A stretch of 64,000 nucleotides of DNA from Kribbella antiqua (lineage in GTDB: Bacteria > Actinomycetota > Actinomycetes > Propionibacteriales > Kribbellaceae): contig NZ_SLWR01000001.1 in assembly GCF_004345665.1 (NCBI RefSeq), positions 496,001-560,000 of the forward strand. Reading direction: 5' to 3'. This document shows, in pieces, positions 38,180 to 47,002 of this stretch. A program made the translations under genes and the position numbers. The stretch's first letter is position 1, and every line of letters starts with the position of its first letter. The notes beneath the pieces are model-generated. The model ran no database searches. It had not been told where the DNA came from and saw nothing but the letters and a program-made list of their open reading frames with translations.

Positions 38180-41100
38180 TCTCGCGGTGGTGTACAGCCT
38201 CTCCAGGTACGACGGTTGCCACTCAGGACCGCGACCGTTCAGCCGCCGCACCAGCCCATGTACGTCGAGACGCGGCTCCACCGGGTTGTCCCACCAGTCG
38301 GGGACCTGGTCGTACCACCGGTCGATCCGCAGGGTCCGCCCGGCTGCGTCGACGCGCGCGAACAGCCAACCGCCCTGCTCACTCTCCGCCTCGGTCAGCC
38401 AGAGATCGCCCAGCAGCCCACTCACCTTGTCCGCGGCGAACTCCGGGTCGTCCACCTCGGGCGGCTCGAGATCGAACCGGTACGACGGAGCGGCCGGGTC
38501 GAGCACCTGCACCTGGATGGTGAACCCGGACGGCACAATCGCAGTCCGCGCCCGGCACCACGCATGCAGCGCCTTGAACGCCTCCGACTCCTGCGGCCGA
38601 GGCCGAGGCCGCTCCACCTCAGCCCGCATGGCCTCCTCGATAGACCCCGGCACCGGCTCGATCCGAGGCCCATCGGCCCCCACCAACCCCAAGCCAGGAA
38701 TAGACATCCCCGACGAACTGGCAGGCACCACAAGCCGCACGGGACCCGCGCCGTCGAACTCGGTTGACGCAGCACCGTCAGGCCGATCGGACGGCTCGGC
38801 CCGCAACACCGGGATCGAAGTCGTCGGCGCCTCGTCAACCCAAGCCAGCTCCTCGCGACCACCTTCGGCTGGCGTGTACCGCTCATCGAGCCAGTCGGCG
38901 TCCTCCGCGTCGTACTGCGCGTGGGCAGCAGCCTCGGCCCGCGGCTCGGCACCGGCCGATTGCCGGGTGTCCGTTGCGGGATGCTGAGCGTCGGGAGAGG
39001 TGTGCCCAGCTGCCGGAGTCGAGATATCGGGGCCCGGTTCGGCTTCTGGTGTCCACTCGTCGTCCACGACGGGGATCACGCCGGTCGGAATCTCGTCGTC
39101 GTCGAGCACCTGCGCAGCCTCGGGACCGGTCCCCGCGTCGGACGGGCGCTCCGGCTGGCTGAGCCATTCCTCGTACTCCAGCTCGGCAGTCAGCCTCGGA
39201 TCCTCGCCGAGCGTCGCCTCCGGCTCGGGTTCCGCGACGGACTCGTGCTCCGTTTGGACCATCGGGTCGGGGCGGGGCATGGGGTCCGGTTGCGGGGAAG
39301 GTTCCGGCTCAGGCCAGGGGGTTGGCTCGGGCTCCGGGAGCGGGATTGGTTCAGGCTCCGGTTGAGGCGTCGGCTCCGGAGTTGGTTCCGGTGTGGGCTC
39401 TGGTTCGGGCCAGGGCCCAGGGTCGGGCTCAGGCTGAGGCCGGGCAGGGTCTGGGTGAGGTCGAGGCGTGGGCCCGGGCTGCGGGTACGGCGTGGGGCCC
39501 GGCCTGGGCTCTGGCTGGGGAGCGGGTCCGGGCTGGGGGTACGGCGTGGGGTCCGGCCGGGGCTCTGGCTGCGGGTACGGCGTGGGGTCTGGGCCGGGCT
39601 CGGGCCCGGGCTGGGGCCAGGGGGCCGGACGAGGCTCGGGCTGGGGCCACGGCTCGGGGCGCGGTTGAGGCTGCGGCCAGGGCTCGGGCTCAGGGTGAGG
39701 CTCAACCTGAGCTTTAGCCGCCGGAGCATCGTGCGGACCGGCGGGCGATGCCTCATCCGAACCATCAGCCGGCACCACCGCGATCTCCGCCGTCACATCG
39801 TCATCAGCCTCGACCTGCGCCCCGGCCGGCTCACGAGGTGTCGCTGCAGGCTCGACGGTGTAGTCGGCAGGCGCGGTGTAGTCGGCGGGCTCGGTGCGAG
39901 CGACCCCGGGCTCGGGGTGGTGAGCTGCGGGCTCGTCTGGATGCCCGGAGTCGTCCGCCGGGGTCACGGGCGCGAACGGCGATGGGCCAGTGAAGGAGGC
40001 AGGCTCCTCTTCCGCGGGTACGACGGCTATCTCGGCGGTAGGGGCGTCGTCGTCTTCGGGTGGTGCGGGATGTTCGGCCAGGTAGGAGGCGGCATCTTCT
40101 ACCCATTCGCCATTGATCCAGGCGCCCCCGACGACCTCGCGAGCCTCGGGTTCGCGGACGGGTTCGTGGACCGCCTCGGGTGCGGAGGTGTCGTCTTCGG
40201 CGAAGGGGTTGTATTCGCTGGTGGCGTCCTCGTCGGACCACGCCGGGCGGTCGGCGGTTTCCTCTTCCTCGACCGCGGCAGGCTGATAGGCGGCAGACGG
40301 TGCGTCGGCGAAGAGGCTTTCGTAGAAGTCATCGCCCTCGTGCACCCCTCCGCCGACCCGCGGCGGCTCCGACGACGGCAGGCCATCGCCGTACGGCGGC
40401 GGAACGGGCAGGCTCTCCCCGTACGACGGCTGGACCGGCTGGACCGGCAGGCCGTCGCCACCAGAAAGACCCCCCGGAAGGTAGGTCCCCGGCGGTGGAC
40501 CACCCTCGGAGCCCGTCGGCGCCTGAGGCTCGTCGGCGACCTCGTCGCGCTTGCGGCGTCTGAGCCAGCCCTGTTTCTTGTCGACGACGCCGTACTCGTC
40601 GCCCCGCGCCGCCGGGCGATACAGCGTCTGCTCGTACGACGTGACCACAGGCGCAGGCACAGGCGGAGGTGCGGCCGGCTCGTCGATGGGCTGGCCGGTG
40701 AACGGGCTGATGCCGGGCGGGACGACGAAGGATTCCTCTTCCTCGTCCGCCGGCGGGCCTGCGGGGGTTCCGATCACGACATCCTCAACGACCGAGACCT
40801 CGGCCGTGTCAGGGTCTTCGGCAAAATTTGCCGCAGCCGCAATGAAATCCTGCGCCGCGGCCACCCCGGCGGGCAGATCGGGCTGCACCGGCGACCGCGG
40901 ATCGATCCCGAACCGGTCGAAGAACTCCCCCAGCGCCTCCGCCGTGATCCCGCCCGACGCAGCCGTCCTGATCAGAGACACCCCGCAGGACTGCAGCTCG
41001 TCCAGCCCACCGAGGTAGTCGGCCCATTCGGCCACCCACTCGATCATCTCCGCCGCGGCTTCGGCGTCCGACGTGATCCACTGCCCGATCGGCGCGAATC

Positions 41101-41473
41101 CGTCGTCCAGCGGCTGCCAGGGGTCGCCCGGGTACGACGCCCGTGCCCACGTGCCGTTGAAGGCGCCGTACACGAAACCGAGCTCGCCCGCGGCGATGAG
41201 CGCCCGGACCTCCGGCTGGCCGATCCAGTCCGGCGAGCCGGCGAGCAGGTCCGCCCCCGCTGTCCGGCTGTGCTGCGTGTGGAACCCGTACAGCACCGCC
41301 CGGCCGTCGTCGAGCCGGATCATCCGCAGGATCGACCCGGTCTCGTCCTGGTGGTAGTACCCGTCGGCGTCGGCGTACCACCGCCGGTCGAAGCCGGTGG
41401 CATGGGCGACCGCGGCGAGTGCGCTCCAGCGGGCGCGCAACTCCTCCGGGTCGTCCAGGTCAACCAGCGGCAT
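38177..41473 (-). CDS. 1098-residue protein with a disordered, proline-rich central region
   Basis: Not recognised as a named family. Residues 1-200 are a compact globular part (ATGFDRRWYADADGYYHQDE; DGRAVLYGFHTQHSRT). Residues ~200-590 are acidic and disordered, with a small basic patch (GWLRRRKRDEVADE). Residues ~588-741 are an extreme Pro-Glu-rich tract of PxPEPWPQPxP-like units (PTPYPQP recurs three times). After another acidic linker, residues ~960-1098 are globular and end with FARVDAAGRTLRIDRWYDQV and PDWWDN, faintly like YezG/DUF600 immunity-type proteins. No signal peptide or membrane helix. ATG at 41473 with GGAG upstream. The terminal domains could be tethered by the flexible tract; function unknown. 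Confidence 0.75.
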   Translation of the reverse strand: MPLVDLDDPEELRARWSALAAVAHATGFDRRWYADADGYYHQDETGSILRMIRLDDGRAVLYGFHTQHSRTAGADLLAGSPDWIGQPEVRALIAAGELGFVYGAFNGTWARASYPGDPWQPLDDGFAPIGQWITSDAEAAAEMIEWVAEWADYLGGLDELQSCGVSLIRTAASGGITAEALGEFFDRFGIDPRSPVQPDLPAGVAAAQDFIAAAANFAEDPDTAEVSVVEDVVIGTPAGPPADEEEESFVVPPGISPFTGQPIDEPAAPPPVPAPVVTSYEQTLYRPAARGDEYGVVDKKQGWLRRRKRDEVADEPQAPTGSEGGPPPGTYLPGGLSGGDGLPVQPVQPSYGESLPVPPPYGDGLPSSEPPRVGGGVHEGDDFYESLFADAPSAAYQPAAVEEEETADRPAWSDEDATSEYNPFAEDDTSAPEAVHEPVREPEAREVVGGAWINGEWVEDAASYLAEHPAPPEDDDAPTAEIAVVPAEEEPASFTGPSPFAPVTPADDSGHPDEPAAHHPEPGVARTEPADYTAPADYTVEPAATPREPAGAQVEADDDVTAEIAVVPADGSDEASPAGPHDAPAAKAQVEPHPEPEPWPQPQPRPEPWPQPEPRPAPWPQPGPEPGPDPTPYPQPEPRPDPTPYPQPGPAPQPEPRPGPTPYPQPGPTPRPHPDPARPQPEPDPGPWPEPEPTPEPTPEPTPQPEPEPIPLPEPEPTPWPEPEPSPQPDPMPRPDPMVQTEHESVAEPEPEATLGEDPRLTAELEYEEWLSQPERPSDAGTGPEAAQVLDDDEIPTGVIPVVDDEWTPEAEPGPDISTPAAGHTSPDAQHPATDTRQSAGAEPRAEAAAHAQYDAEDADWLDERYTPAEGGREELAWVDEAPTTSIPVLRAEPSDRPDGAASTEFDGAGPVRLVVPASSSGMSIPGLGLVGADGPRIEPVPGSIEEAMRAEVERPRPRPQESEAFKALHAWCRARTAIVPSGFTIQVQVLDPAAPSYRFDLEPPEVDDPEFAADKVSGLLGDLWLTEAESEQGGWLFARVDAAGRTLRIDRWYDQVPDWWDNPVEPRLDVHGLVRRLNGRGPEWQPSYLERLYTTAR
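39250..39712 (-). repeat. Degenerate coding repeat (Pro-Glu-Trp tract)
   Basis: In-frame degenerate repeats encode WPQPEPRP, PYPQPGP and EPTPEP type units. The plus strand shows runs of GGGCTCGGGC/GGGTCTGG-like words and a repeated GGGTACGGCGTGGGG segment. Copy number probably varies among strains, and the tract is difficult for assembly. Confidence 0.7.
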
Positions 41474-41509
41474 CAGGTCTCCAGCGCATTTGGAATCCGA
41501 GCCAGAACG

Positions 41510-42706
41510 CTACCCGAGGCCTCCGGTAGCCACCAGTTCACTGTCCACAGGCTCGAGAATGGCCACGCACTCGATGTGGTGGGTCATCCCGAACAGATCG
41601 AAAGCCCGCAGCGACGCGATCCCGTAGCCGAGCCGGCCGAACGTCTTCAGGTCCCGCGCCAGCGCCGCCGGGTCACACGCCACATAGGCGACTCGCCGCG
41701 GTGTCAGCGCCGCAATCCGCCGTACGACGTCCTTCCCAGCACCCGTGCGCGGCGGATCCAGCACCACCAGATCCACGTGCTCCAGCCCCTGCCCAGCAGC
41801 CAGGTTCAGCACCCGGTCCACGTCACCGGTCTCCAGCGTCACGTCCGGCAGGTCGTGCAGATTCCGCCGCGCGTTGCGTACGGCGTCCTTGTCGCCCTCC
41901 ACAGCCAGTACGGCGCACCCCACCTCAGCCAGGAACGCCGCAAACAAGCCCACACCGGAGTACAAGTCCAGCGCGGTCTCCCCCGCCGCAGGCTCCAGCC
42001 CATGCAGTACTGCATCCACCAGCATCGACGGAGCAGCCGGGTGCACCTGCCAGAACCCACCAGCCTCCACCCGGAACCGCCGACCCCGCACGACCTCCAC
42101 CACGCGCCCAGCAGGGTCCTCATCCGTCAGAACGGCGGTCTTGCCCTCTGACGACACCACAGTCTGCACCGACGACACACCAGGCCACCGCTTGTCCAGC
42201 ACGTGCGGCGTAGCCGGGTGCGCGATCAGACATCGGTCAACCGGGATCAGCTCGTGGGAGCGGTGAGCGAACATCCCAGGCCGGCCGTCGACCACGTTGT
42301 AGCGCATCCGCGTGCGCCACCCCAGACCGTCGTCACCGGGCGACTCCATCACCACGGTCCGCTCGATCCCACCGATCCGCCGGAGCGTGTCCGACACCAC
42401 GGTCGCCTTCAGCCGCCGCTGCTCGACGATGTTGGCGTGCTGGAAGTCGCAGCCGCCGCAGAGCCCTGGTCCGGCGTACGGGCAGGGCGGTTCGATCCGC
42501 TGCGGTGACGGTGTCAGCACCTGGACAGCGTCGGCCCGCAGGTACTTCGCGTTCTGTTCGGTGACGCGAGCGTGCACCAGTTCACCCGGCAACGCATGCC
42601 GGACGAAGACCACCTGACCCTCATGCCGGGCCACACAGTGTCCCCCGTGTGCTACTGGTCCAACTTCCAGCTCAACAACTGTCCCGACGATGTCGTCGCC
42701 TGTCAC
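41510..42706 (-). CDS. TrmA/RumA-type SAM-dependent 23S rRNA or tRNA (uracil-5) methyltransferase with TRAM domain
   Basis: 398 residues. N-terminal TRAM domain (VVELEVGPVAHGGHCVARHE). Candidate iron-sulfur cysteines are in PCPYAGPGLCGGCDFQH. The SAM site is ALDLYSGVGLFAAFLAE; the catalytic motif is DLVVLDPPRTGAGK, with the nucleophile in VAYVACDPAALARDL and the ending MTHHIECVAIL. Methylates C5 of a specific uridine; RNA target not predictable. The GTG at 42706 has AGGAG and overlaps the permease stop (GTGA), so the two are coupled. The same pairing occurs at Rv2689c-Rv2690c as I recall. Confidence 0.93.
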   Translation of the reverse strand: MTGDDIVGTVVELEVGPVAHGGHCVARHEGQVVFVRHALPGELVHARVTEQNAKYLRADAVQVLTPSPQRIEPPCPYAGPGLCGGCDFQHANIVEQRRLKATVVSDTLRRIGGIERTVVMESPGDDGLGWRTRMRYNVVDGRPGMFAHRSHELIPVDRCLIAHPATPHVLDKRWPGVSSVQTVVSSEGKTAVLTDEDPAGRVVEVVRGRRFRVEAGGFWQVHPAAPSMLVDAVLHGLEPAAGETALDLYSGVGLFAAFLAEVGCAVLAVEGDKDAVRNARRNLHDLPDVTLETGDVDRVLNLAAGQGLEHVDLVVLDPPRTGAGKDVVRRIAALTPRRVAYVACDPAALARDLKTFGRLGYGIASLRAFDLFGMTHHIECVAILEPVDSELVATGGLG

Positions 42707-44733
42707 CGATCTCCTGACGCCTTGCGGGCACCACGCCGTACCTGGCCTGCCACCCGCTCCTCACGGTCCTGCCGCTCCTCCGCCACCTGCGACGAGATCA
42801 GCTGGTACGGAACGGACGTAACCATGACACCAGGTGTGAACAAGAGCCGCCCCTTGAGCCGCAGCGCGCTCTGGTTGTGCAGGATGTGCTCCCACCAGTG
42901 ACCGACGACGTACTCCGGGATGTAAACCATCACCACGTCCCGCGGCGACTGCCGCCGGATGTCCCGCACATACTGCAGGATCGGCCGGGTGATCTCCCGG
43001 TACGGCGAGGCCAGCCGCTTGAGCGGGACCGGGATGTTCCGGCTGTCCCACTCGGCCTGGAGCGCCTCCGACTCGTCCCGGTCGACGTCCACCGTGACCG
43101 CCTCGAGCGTGTACGGCCGGGCCGCCTTGGCGAAGGCCAGCGCCCGCAGCGTCGGCTTGTGCAGCTTGGACACCAGCACGATCGAGTGCACCCGCGACGG
43201 CAGCATCAGCGTCTCGTCGCCTTCGGCCGCCATCTGCTTGCCGACCGTGTCGTAGTGCCGCCGGATGCCCTTCATCAGCATGAACAGCACTGCCATCGCG
43301 ATGATCGCGATATACGCGCCGAGCAGGAACTTGGTGATCAGCACGATCACCAGCACCACTCCGGTCAGGCTCAGGCCGATCGTGTTGATCACCCGGGACC
43401 GCTTCATCTGGGCCCGTTTGGCTGGGTCCTGCTCGGTCTTCAGCAGCCGGGTCCAGTGCCGGACCATCCCGGTCTGGCTGACCGTGAAGGAGACGAACAC
43501 ACCGACGATGTAGAGCTGGATCAGCCGGGTGACTTCGGCGTCGAAGGCAACGATCAGGACGATCGCGAACAGGGCCAGGATGATGATGCCGTTGCTGAAC
43601 GCGAGCCGGTCGCCGCGGGTGTGCAACTGGCGCGGCAGGAAGCCGTCGCGGGCCAGGATCGAGCCGAGCACCGGGAAGCCGTTGAAGGCGGTGTTCGCGG
43701 CCAGCACCAGAATGACGCCGGTCGCGGCCGCGACCAGGTAGAAGCCGGGTGAGAAGTGGTCGAAGATGCCCTTGGCCAGCTGACCGATGACCGGATCCTG
43801 GTGGAACCCCTCCCCGACCGGCACACCGTCACGCAGCAGTTGCGTGGCCGGATCTTCGGCGAACCGGACCTTCATCACGTTGGCCAGCGCCACCACGCTC
43901 ACGACCATCAGGATCGAGATGCTGCCGAGCAGTGCCAACGTGGTCGCGGCGTTCTTGCTCTTCGGCTTCTTGAACGCCGGTACGCCGTTGCTGATCGCCT
44001 CGACACCGGTCAGTGCCGCACAGCCGGACGAGAACGCCCGCAGGATCAGGAACCCCATCGCCAGCCCGCTCGCACCGTGCGCGAACTGGTTCTCGGCAGC
44101 GATGCCCAGGTTCGCGCTGGACGCGTCCGGCAGGTGACCGAACACCATCCGCCCGAAGCCCCAGGCGGCCATCCCCAGAATCGTGATCATGAAGATGTAC
44201 GTCGGAATCGCGAACGCCGCGCCGGATTCGCGGACCCCGCGCAGGTTCATCGTTGTGAGGAACAACACCGCGATGACCGCAGCGGTCGCCTGGTGCCCTT
44301 CCAGCGCCGGTATGGCGGAGGCGGCGTACTGGGCGGCGGACGAGATCGACACCGCGACGGTGAGCACGTAGTCGACCAGCAGCGCGCTGGCCACGGTCAG
44401 ACCCGCGGTCGGGCCGAGGTTGACGGTGGCAACCTCGTAGTCACCGCCGCCGGACGGGTACGCGTGCACGTTCTGCCGGTAGGACAGCACCACCACGACC
44501 AGCACGAAGGCGACGGCCAGTGAGATCTTCCAGGAGATCGTGAGCGCGGCCAGGCCGGCGATCGACAGGGTCAGGAAGATCTCGTCCGGTGCGTAAGCGA
44601 CCGACGACAGCGCGTCGCTGGCGAACACCGGGAGGGCGATTCGCTTCGGCAGCAGCGTCTCGCCGAGTTGGGTGCTGCGCAGTTTGCGGCCGAGCAGCAG
44701 CCGTTTGCCGATATCGCCTAGAGCGGGAGTCAC
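42703..44733 (-). CDS. APC-superfamily transporter with C-terminal soluble domain (KimA-like, probable K+ transporter)
   Basis: 676 residues: 12 hydrophobic segments in ~1-480 and a cytosolic C-terminal domain after them. N-terminal RIALPVFASDALSSVAYAPDE and AYPSGGGDYEVATVNLGP are characteristic of the KimA/Rv2690c group. The C-terminal part (PSRVHSIVLVSKLHKPTLRA; YTLEAVTVDVDRDES) resembles a universal-stress-protein fold. Bacillus KimA is a K+/H+ symporter of this group. Here two TrkA proteins are divergently adjacent, which supports potassium as substrate; an amino acid remains possible. GTG start at 44733, 7 bases after TAACAT, with no ribosome site. Confidence 0.88.
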   Translation of the reverse strand: MTPALGDIGKRLLLGRKLRSTQLGETLLPKRIALPVFASDALSSVAYAPDEIFLTLSIAGLAALTISWKISLAVAFVLVVVVLSYRQNVHAYPSGGGDYEVATVNLGPTAGLTVASALLVDYVLTVAVSISSAAQYAASAIPALEGHQATAAVIAVLFLTTMNLRGVRESGAAFAIPTYIFMITILGMAAWGFGRMVFGHLPDASSANLGIAAENQFAHGASGLAMGFLILRAFSSGCAALTGVEAISNGVPAFKKPKSKNAATTLALLGSISILMVVSVVALANVMKVRFAEDPATQLLRDGVPVGEGFHQDPVIGQLAKGIFDHFSPGFYLVAAATGVILVLAANTAFNGFPVLGSILARDGFLPRQLHTRGDRLAFSNGIIILALFAIVLIVAFDAEVTRLIQLYIVGVFVSFTVSQTGMVRHWTRLLKTEQDPAKRAQMKRSRVINTIGLSLTGVVLVIVLITKFLLGAYIAIIAMAVLFMLMKGIRRHYDTVGKQMAAEGDETLMLPSRVHSIVLVSKLHKPTLRALAFAKAARPYTLEAVTVDVDRDESEALQAEWDSRNIPVPLKRLASPYREITRPILQYVRDIRRQSPRDVVMVYIPEYVVGHWWEHILHNQSALRLKGRLLFTPGVMVTSVPYQLISSQVAEERQDREERVAGQVRRGARKASGDR

Positions 44734-44740
44734 ACCGGTG

Positions 44741-44746
44741 ATGTTA
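44741..44746 (-). promoter_or_regulatory. -10 element for the leaderless KimA-like gene
   Basis: TAACAT on the minus strand, exactly 7 bases before the GTG at 44733. It faces away from the trkA promoter ~20 bases further on. Confidence 0.5.
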
Positions 44747-44766
44747 GAGGCAGGCCTGGGTCGGTG

Positions 44767-44772
44767 TAGCGT
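44767..44772 (+). promoter_or_regulatory. Candidate -10 of the trkA pair
   Basis: TAGCGT, followed by a leader of ~50 bases that contains a small GC hairpin (GCCCCTGACGGGGC, 44801-44815 region) and AAGGAG before the GTG at 44828. Confidence 0.4.
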
Positions 44773-44827
44773 CTGACCTGCCTAGACCGAGCCATCGGCC
44801 CCTGACGGGGCAAGGAGTGATCAGCGA

Positions 44828-45490
44828 GTGCACGTCGTCATCATGGGCTGCGGCCGCGTCGGGTCGACGCTCGCGAGGACCCTCGAGAAGCGGGGCCACA
44901 CGGTCGCGATCATCGACCAGTCCGCCGACTCGTTCCGCCGGCTGAGCCCGAACTACACCGGGCGGACCATCACCGGCATGGGTTTCGATCGGGAGATCCT
45001 GATCGAGGCCGGCATCGAGGAGGCCGAGGCGTTCGCCGCCGTCTCCAACGGTGACAACTCGAACATCCTCGCGGCCCGGGTGGCCCGGGAGACGTTCGGC
45101 GTCGGCAACGTGGTGGCCCGGATCTACGACCCCGGCCGCGCCGAGGTCTACCAGCGGCTCGGCATCCCCACCGTCGGCACCGTGCGCTGGACCGTCGACC
45201 AGATGATGCGCCGGCTGCTGCCCGAAGGCTCCGAGCCGGAGTGGCGCGACCCGTCCGGGACCGTCCGGCTGGCCGAGGTGCACGTCCACTCCGACTGGGT
45301 CGGCCGGGCCGCGTTCGACATCGAGAAGGCCACCGGTGCGCGGGTCGCGTTCCTGACCCGGCTCGGCGAAGGACTGCTGCCCCGGGCCGACACGGTCATC
45401 CAGGAGGGCGACCTGGTCCACGTCGTGATGCTGGAGAAGGACGTCGCCGCGATCGAGTCCCAACTCGGCCACAAGCCTGAGGAGCTGTGA
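44828..45490 (+). CDS. TrkA family potassium uptake regulator, copy 1 (CeoB-like)
   Basis: 220 residues. RCK-N Rossmann domain with HVVIMGCGRVGSTLARTLE and the NAD-binding acid in VAIIDQSADSF. SNGDNSNILAARVARETFG and VARIYDPGRAEVYQRLGI follow. The RCK-C-type domain comes after residue 140 (HSDWVGRAAFDIEKATGARV). TrkA subunits gate K+ transporters in response to NAD(H)/ATP. The order matches M. tuberculosis ceoB-ceoC next to an APC transporter. GTG start with AAGGAG. The stop overlaps copy 2. Confidence 0.93.
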   Translation: MHVVIMGCGRVGSTLARTLEKRGHTVAIIDQSADSFRRLSPNYTGRTITGMGFDREILIEAGIEEAEAFAAVSNGDNSNILAARVARETFGVGNVVARIYDPGRAEVYQRLGIPTVGTVRWTVDQMMRRLLPEGSEPEWRDPSGTVRLAEVHVHSDWVGRAAFDIEKATGARVAFLTRLGEGLLPRADTVIQEGDLVHVVMLEKDVAAIESQLGHKPEEL

Positions 45491-46167
45491 TGCGGGTAGC
45501 CATCGCCGGGGCCGGCAACGTCGGCCGTTCGATCGCCGCCGAGCTGCTGGAGAACGGGCACGAGGTGCTGCTGATCGACCGCGATCCGCGCGCGATCAAG
45601 GCCGAGTCGGTGCCGCGGGCGGAGTGGCTGCTGGCCGACGCCTGCGAGCTGTCCTCGCTGGAGGAGGCCGCGTTGCAGCGTTGCCAGGTCGCGATCGCCA
45701 GTACTGGCGACGACAAGGTCAACCTGGTCGTCTCGCTGCTGGCCAAGACCGAGTTCGGCGTTCCGCGGACCGTTGCCCGCGTCAACCATCCGCGCAACGA
45801 ATGGATGTTCAACGAGGCCTGGGGCGTGGACGTCTCCGTCTCGACGCCGCGGATCATGTCCGCGCTGGTCGAGGAGGCGGTGTCGGTCGGCGACCTGGTC
45901 CGGCTGTTCACCTTCCGTCAGGGCGACGCGAACCTGGTCGAGCTGACCCTGCCCGAGGACTCCCCGATGATCGGGATGCGGGTCGGCGACGTCGACTGGC
46001 CGCTGGACACCGCGCTGGTGGTGATCCTGCGCGAGGGCCGCGTGCTGCGGCCCGACCCGGAGGGCACGCTCGAGCTCGGCGACGAACTGCTCTTCGTCGC
46101 CGCGGACGAGACCGAGGAGAGCCTTGAAGCCATGCTCTCCCCGGGGCACCACCACAAGGTGGAGTGA
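45490..46167 (+). CDS. TrkA family potassium uptake regulator, copy 2 (CeoC-like)
   Basis: 225 residues with a Rossmann motif VAIAGAGNVGRSIAAELLE and acid in VLLIDRDPRAI. STGDDKVNLVVSLLAKTEFG and VARVNHPRNEWMFNEAWG follow. The RCK-C domain comes after residue 140 (VELTLPEDSPMIGMRVGDVD). The two copies differ in the C-terminal half and probably assemble into a mixed gating ring. ATG at 45490 shares its first base with the TGA of copy 1; a GTG at 45487 is also in frame. Ends 4 bases before the convergent DUF3159 stop. Confidence 0.93.
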   Translation: MRVAIAGAGNVGRSIAAELLENGHEVLLIDRDPRAIKAESVPRAEWLLADACELSSLEEAALQRCQVAIASTGDDKVNLVVSLLAKTEFGVPRTVARVNHPRNEWMFNEAWGVDVSVSTPRIMSALVEEAVSVGDLVRLFTFRQGDANLVELTLPEDSPMIGMRVGDVDWPLDTALVVILREGRVLRPDPEGTLELGDELLFVAADETEESLEAMLSPGHHHKVE

Positions 46168-46171
46168 CGAC

Positions 46172-47002
46172 CTACTTCTTGTTGCCGCGGAGCAAGTGGG
46201 TCACGTGGTCACGCGCCTCGTCCCACTTCTCCGCCGGCAGCGATCCCCGCAGTACGGCGTATGCGAGCCAGAGCGCGAGCGCGTACAGCGGAAGGCCCAT
46301 CCCGATCTTCGCGATACCGAGGGCGTTCAGCATGTCGGCGAAGTACAGCGGCACCTGGACGAGCAGCCGGAACGCGAAGAGCCCCGCGAACACCAGCGTC
46401 GCCCGGGTGAATCCCCTGAGCATCGCCGGGTCCTTGCGCCACGCCGTCCCGGTCTGCGTGATCACGCCGTACAGGACGCCGAACAGCGGCCAGCGGATCA
46501 GCACGGTCAGGAAGTACAGCACGAAGTAGCCGAGGTTCGTGAAGAAGCCGGGCAGGTAGACGTCCTTGGCGTCGCCGGTGCGGTTGGCGACCCAGGCGGA
46601 AATGAGGACGCCGACGAAACCGCCGGCGACGTTCCGCAAAGGCTGCTTGCGTAGCAGCCGCAGTACGGCGACCGCCGCGCCACAGGCGATCGCGACGATC
46701 AGCGCGAGCCGCAGGTTGTGGTCGCTGGCCGCGTAGACGATCAGGAACGCGATCCACGGCAGGCCGATGTCGAGCAGCGCGCCCCAACCGCCGAGCGCGT
46801 GGAAGAAGTCCTTGTCCGTCGTCGCCGGGCGCTCGGGCTTCTTCTTTTCCTCGTCACCGGTGAGAACCGACTCCGCGGCCTCCACCTCGGGCCGCAGCAT
46901 CTCCACGAGCTGCTCGTCCAGGTGCTCGTCGAGTTGCTTGCGCAGACCGTGCTCGGCCTGCTCGTCGTCCTGAACAGAAGGGTCGCGCCGCGGCTCAGCC
47001 AT
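46172..47002 (-). CDS. DUF3159 integral membrane protein
   Basis: 276 residues. A charged cytosolic N-terminus (1-60) is followed by HALGGWGALLDIGLPWIAFL and about six membrane helices. RKQPLRNVAGGFVGVLISAW and YLPGFFTNLGYFVLYFLTVL are conserved DUF3159 segments. Function unknown; it occupies the position of Rv2693c next to the ceo genes. The start overlaps the OB-fold gene by 8 bases. Confidence 0.88.
   Translation of the reverse strand: MAEPRRDPSVQDDEQAEHGLRKQLDEHLDEQLVEMLRPEVEAAESVLTGDEEKKKPERPATTDKDFFHALGGWGALLDIGLPWIAFLIVYAASDHNLRLALIVAIACGAAVAVLRLLRKQPLRNVAGGFVGVLISAWVANRTGDAKDVYLPGFFTNLGYFVLYFLTVLIRWPLFGVLYGVITQTGTAWRKDPAMLRGFTRATLVFAGLFAFRLLVQVPLYFADMLNALGIAKIGMGLPLYALALWLAYAVLRGSLPAEKWDEARDHVTHLLRGNKK

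Noticed and set aside
39250..39712. CRISPR-like or noncoding tandem repeat
   Set aside because: Units are short, degenerate and in frame with an intact gene; there are no spacers or constant direct repeats.
38921..42151. 1076-residue open frame antisense to the proline-rich gene and the methyltransferase
   Set aside because: It is a Gly/Arg-rich shadow of a high-GC coding strand, crosses two well-supported genes and has no motif or ribosome site.
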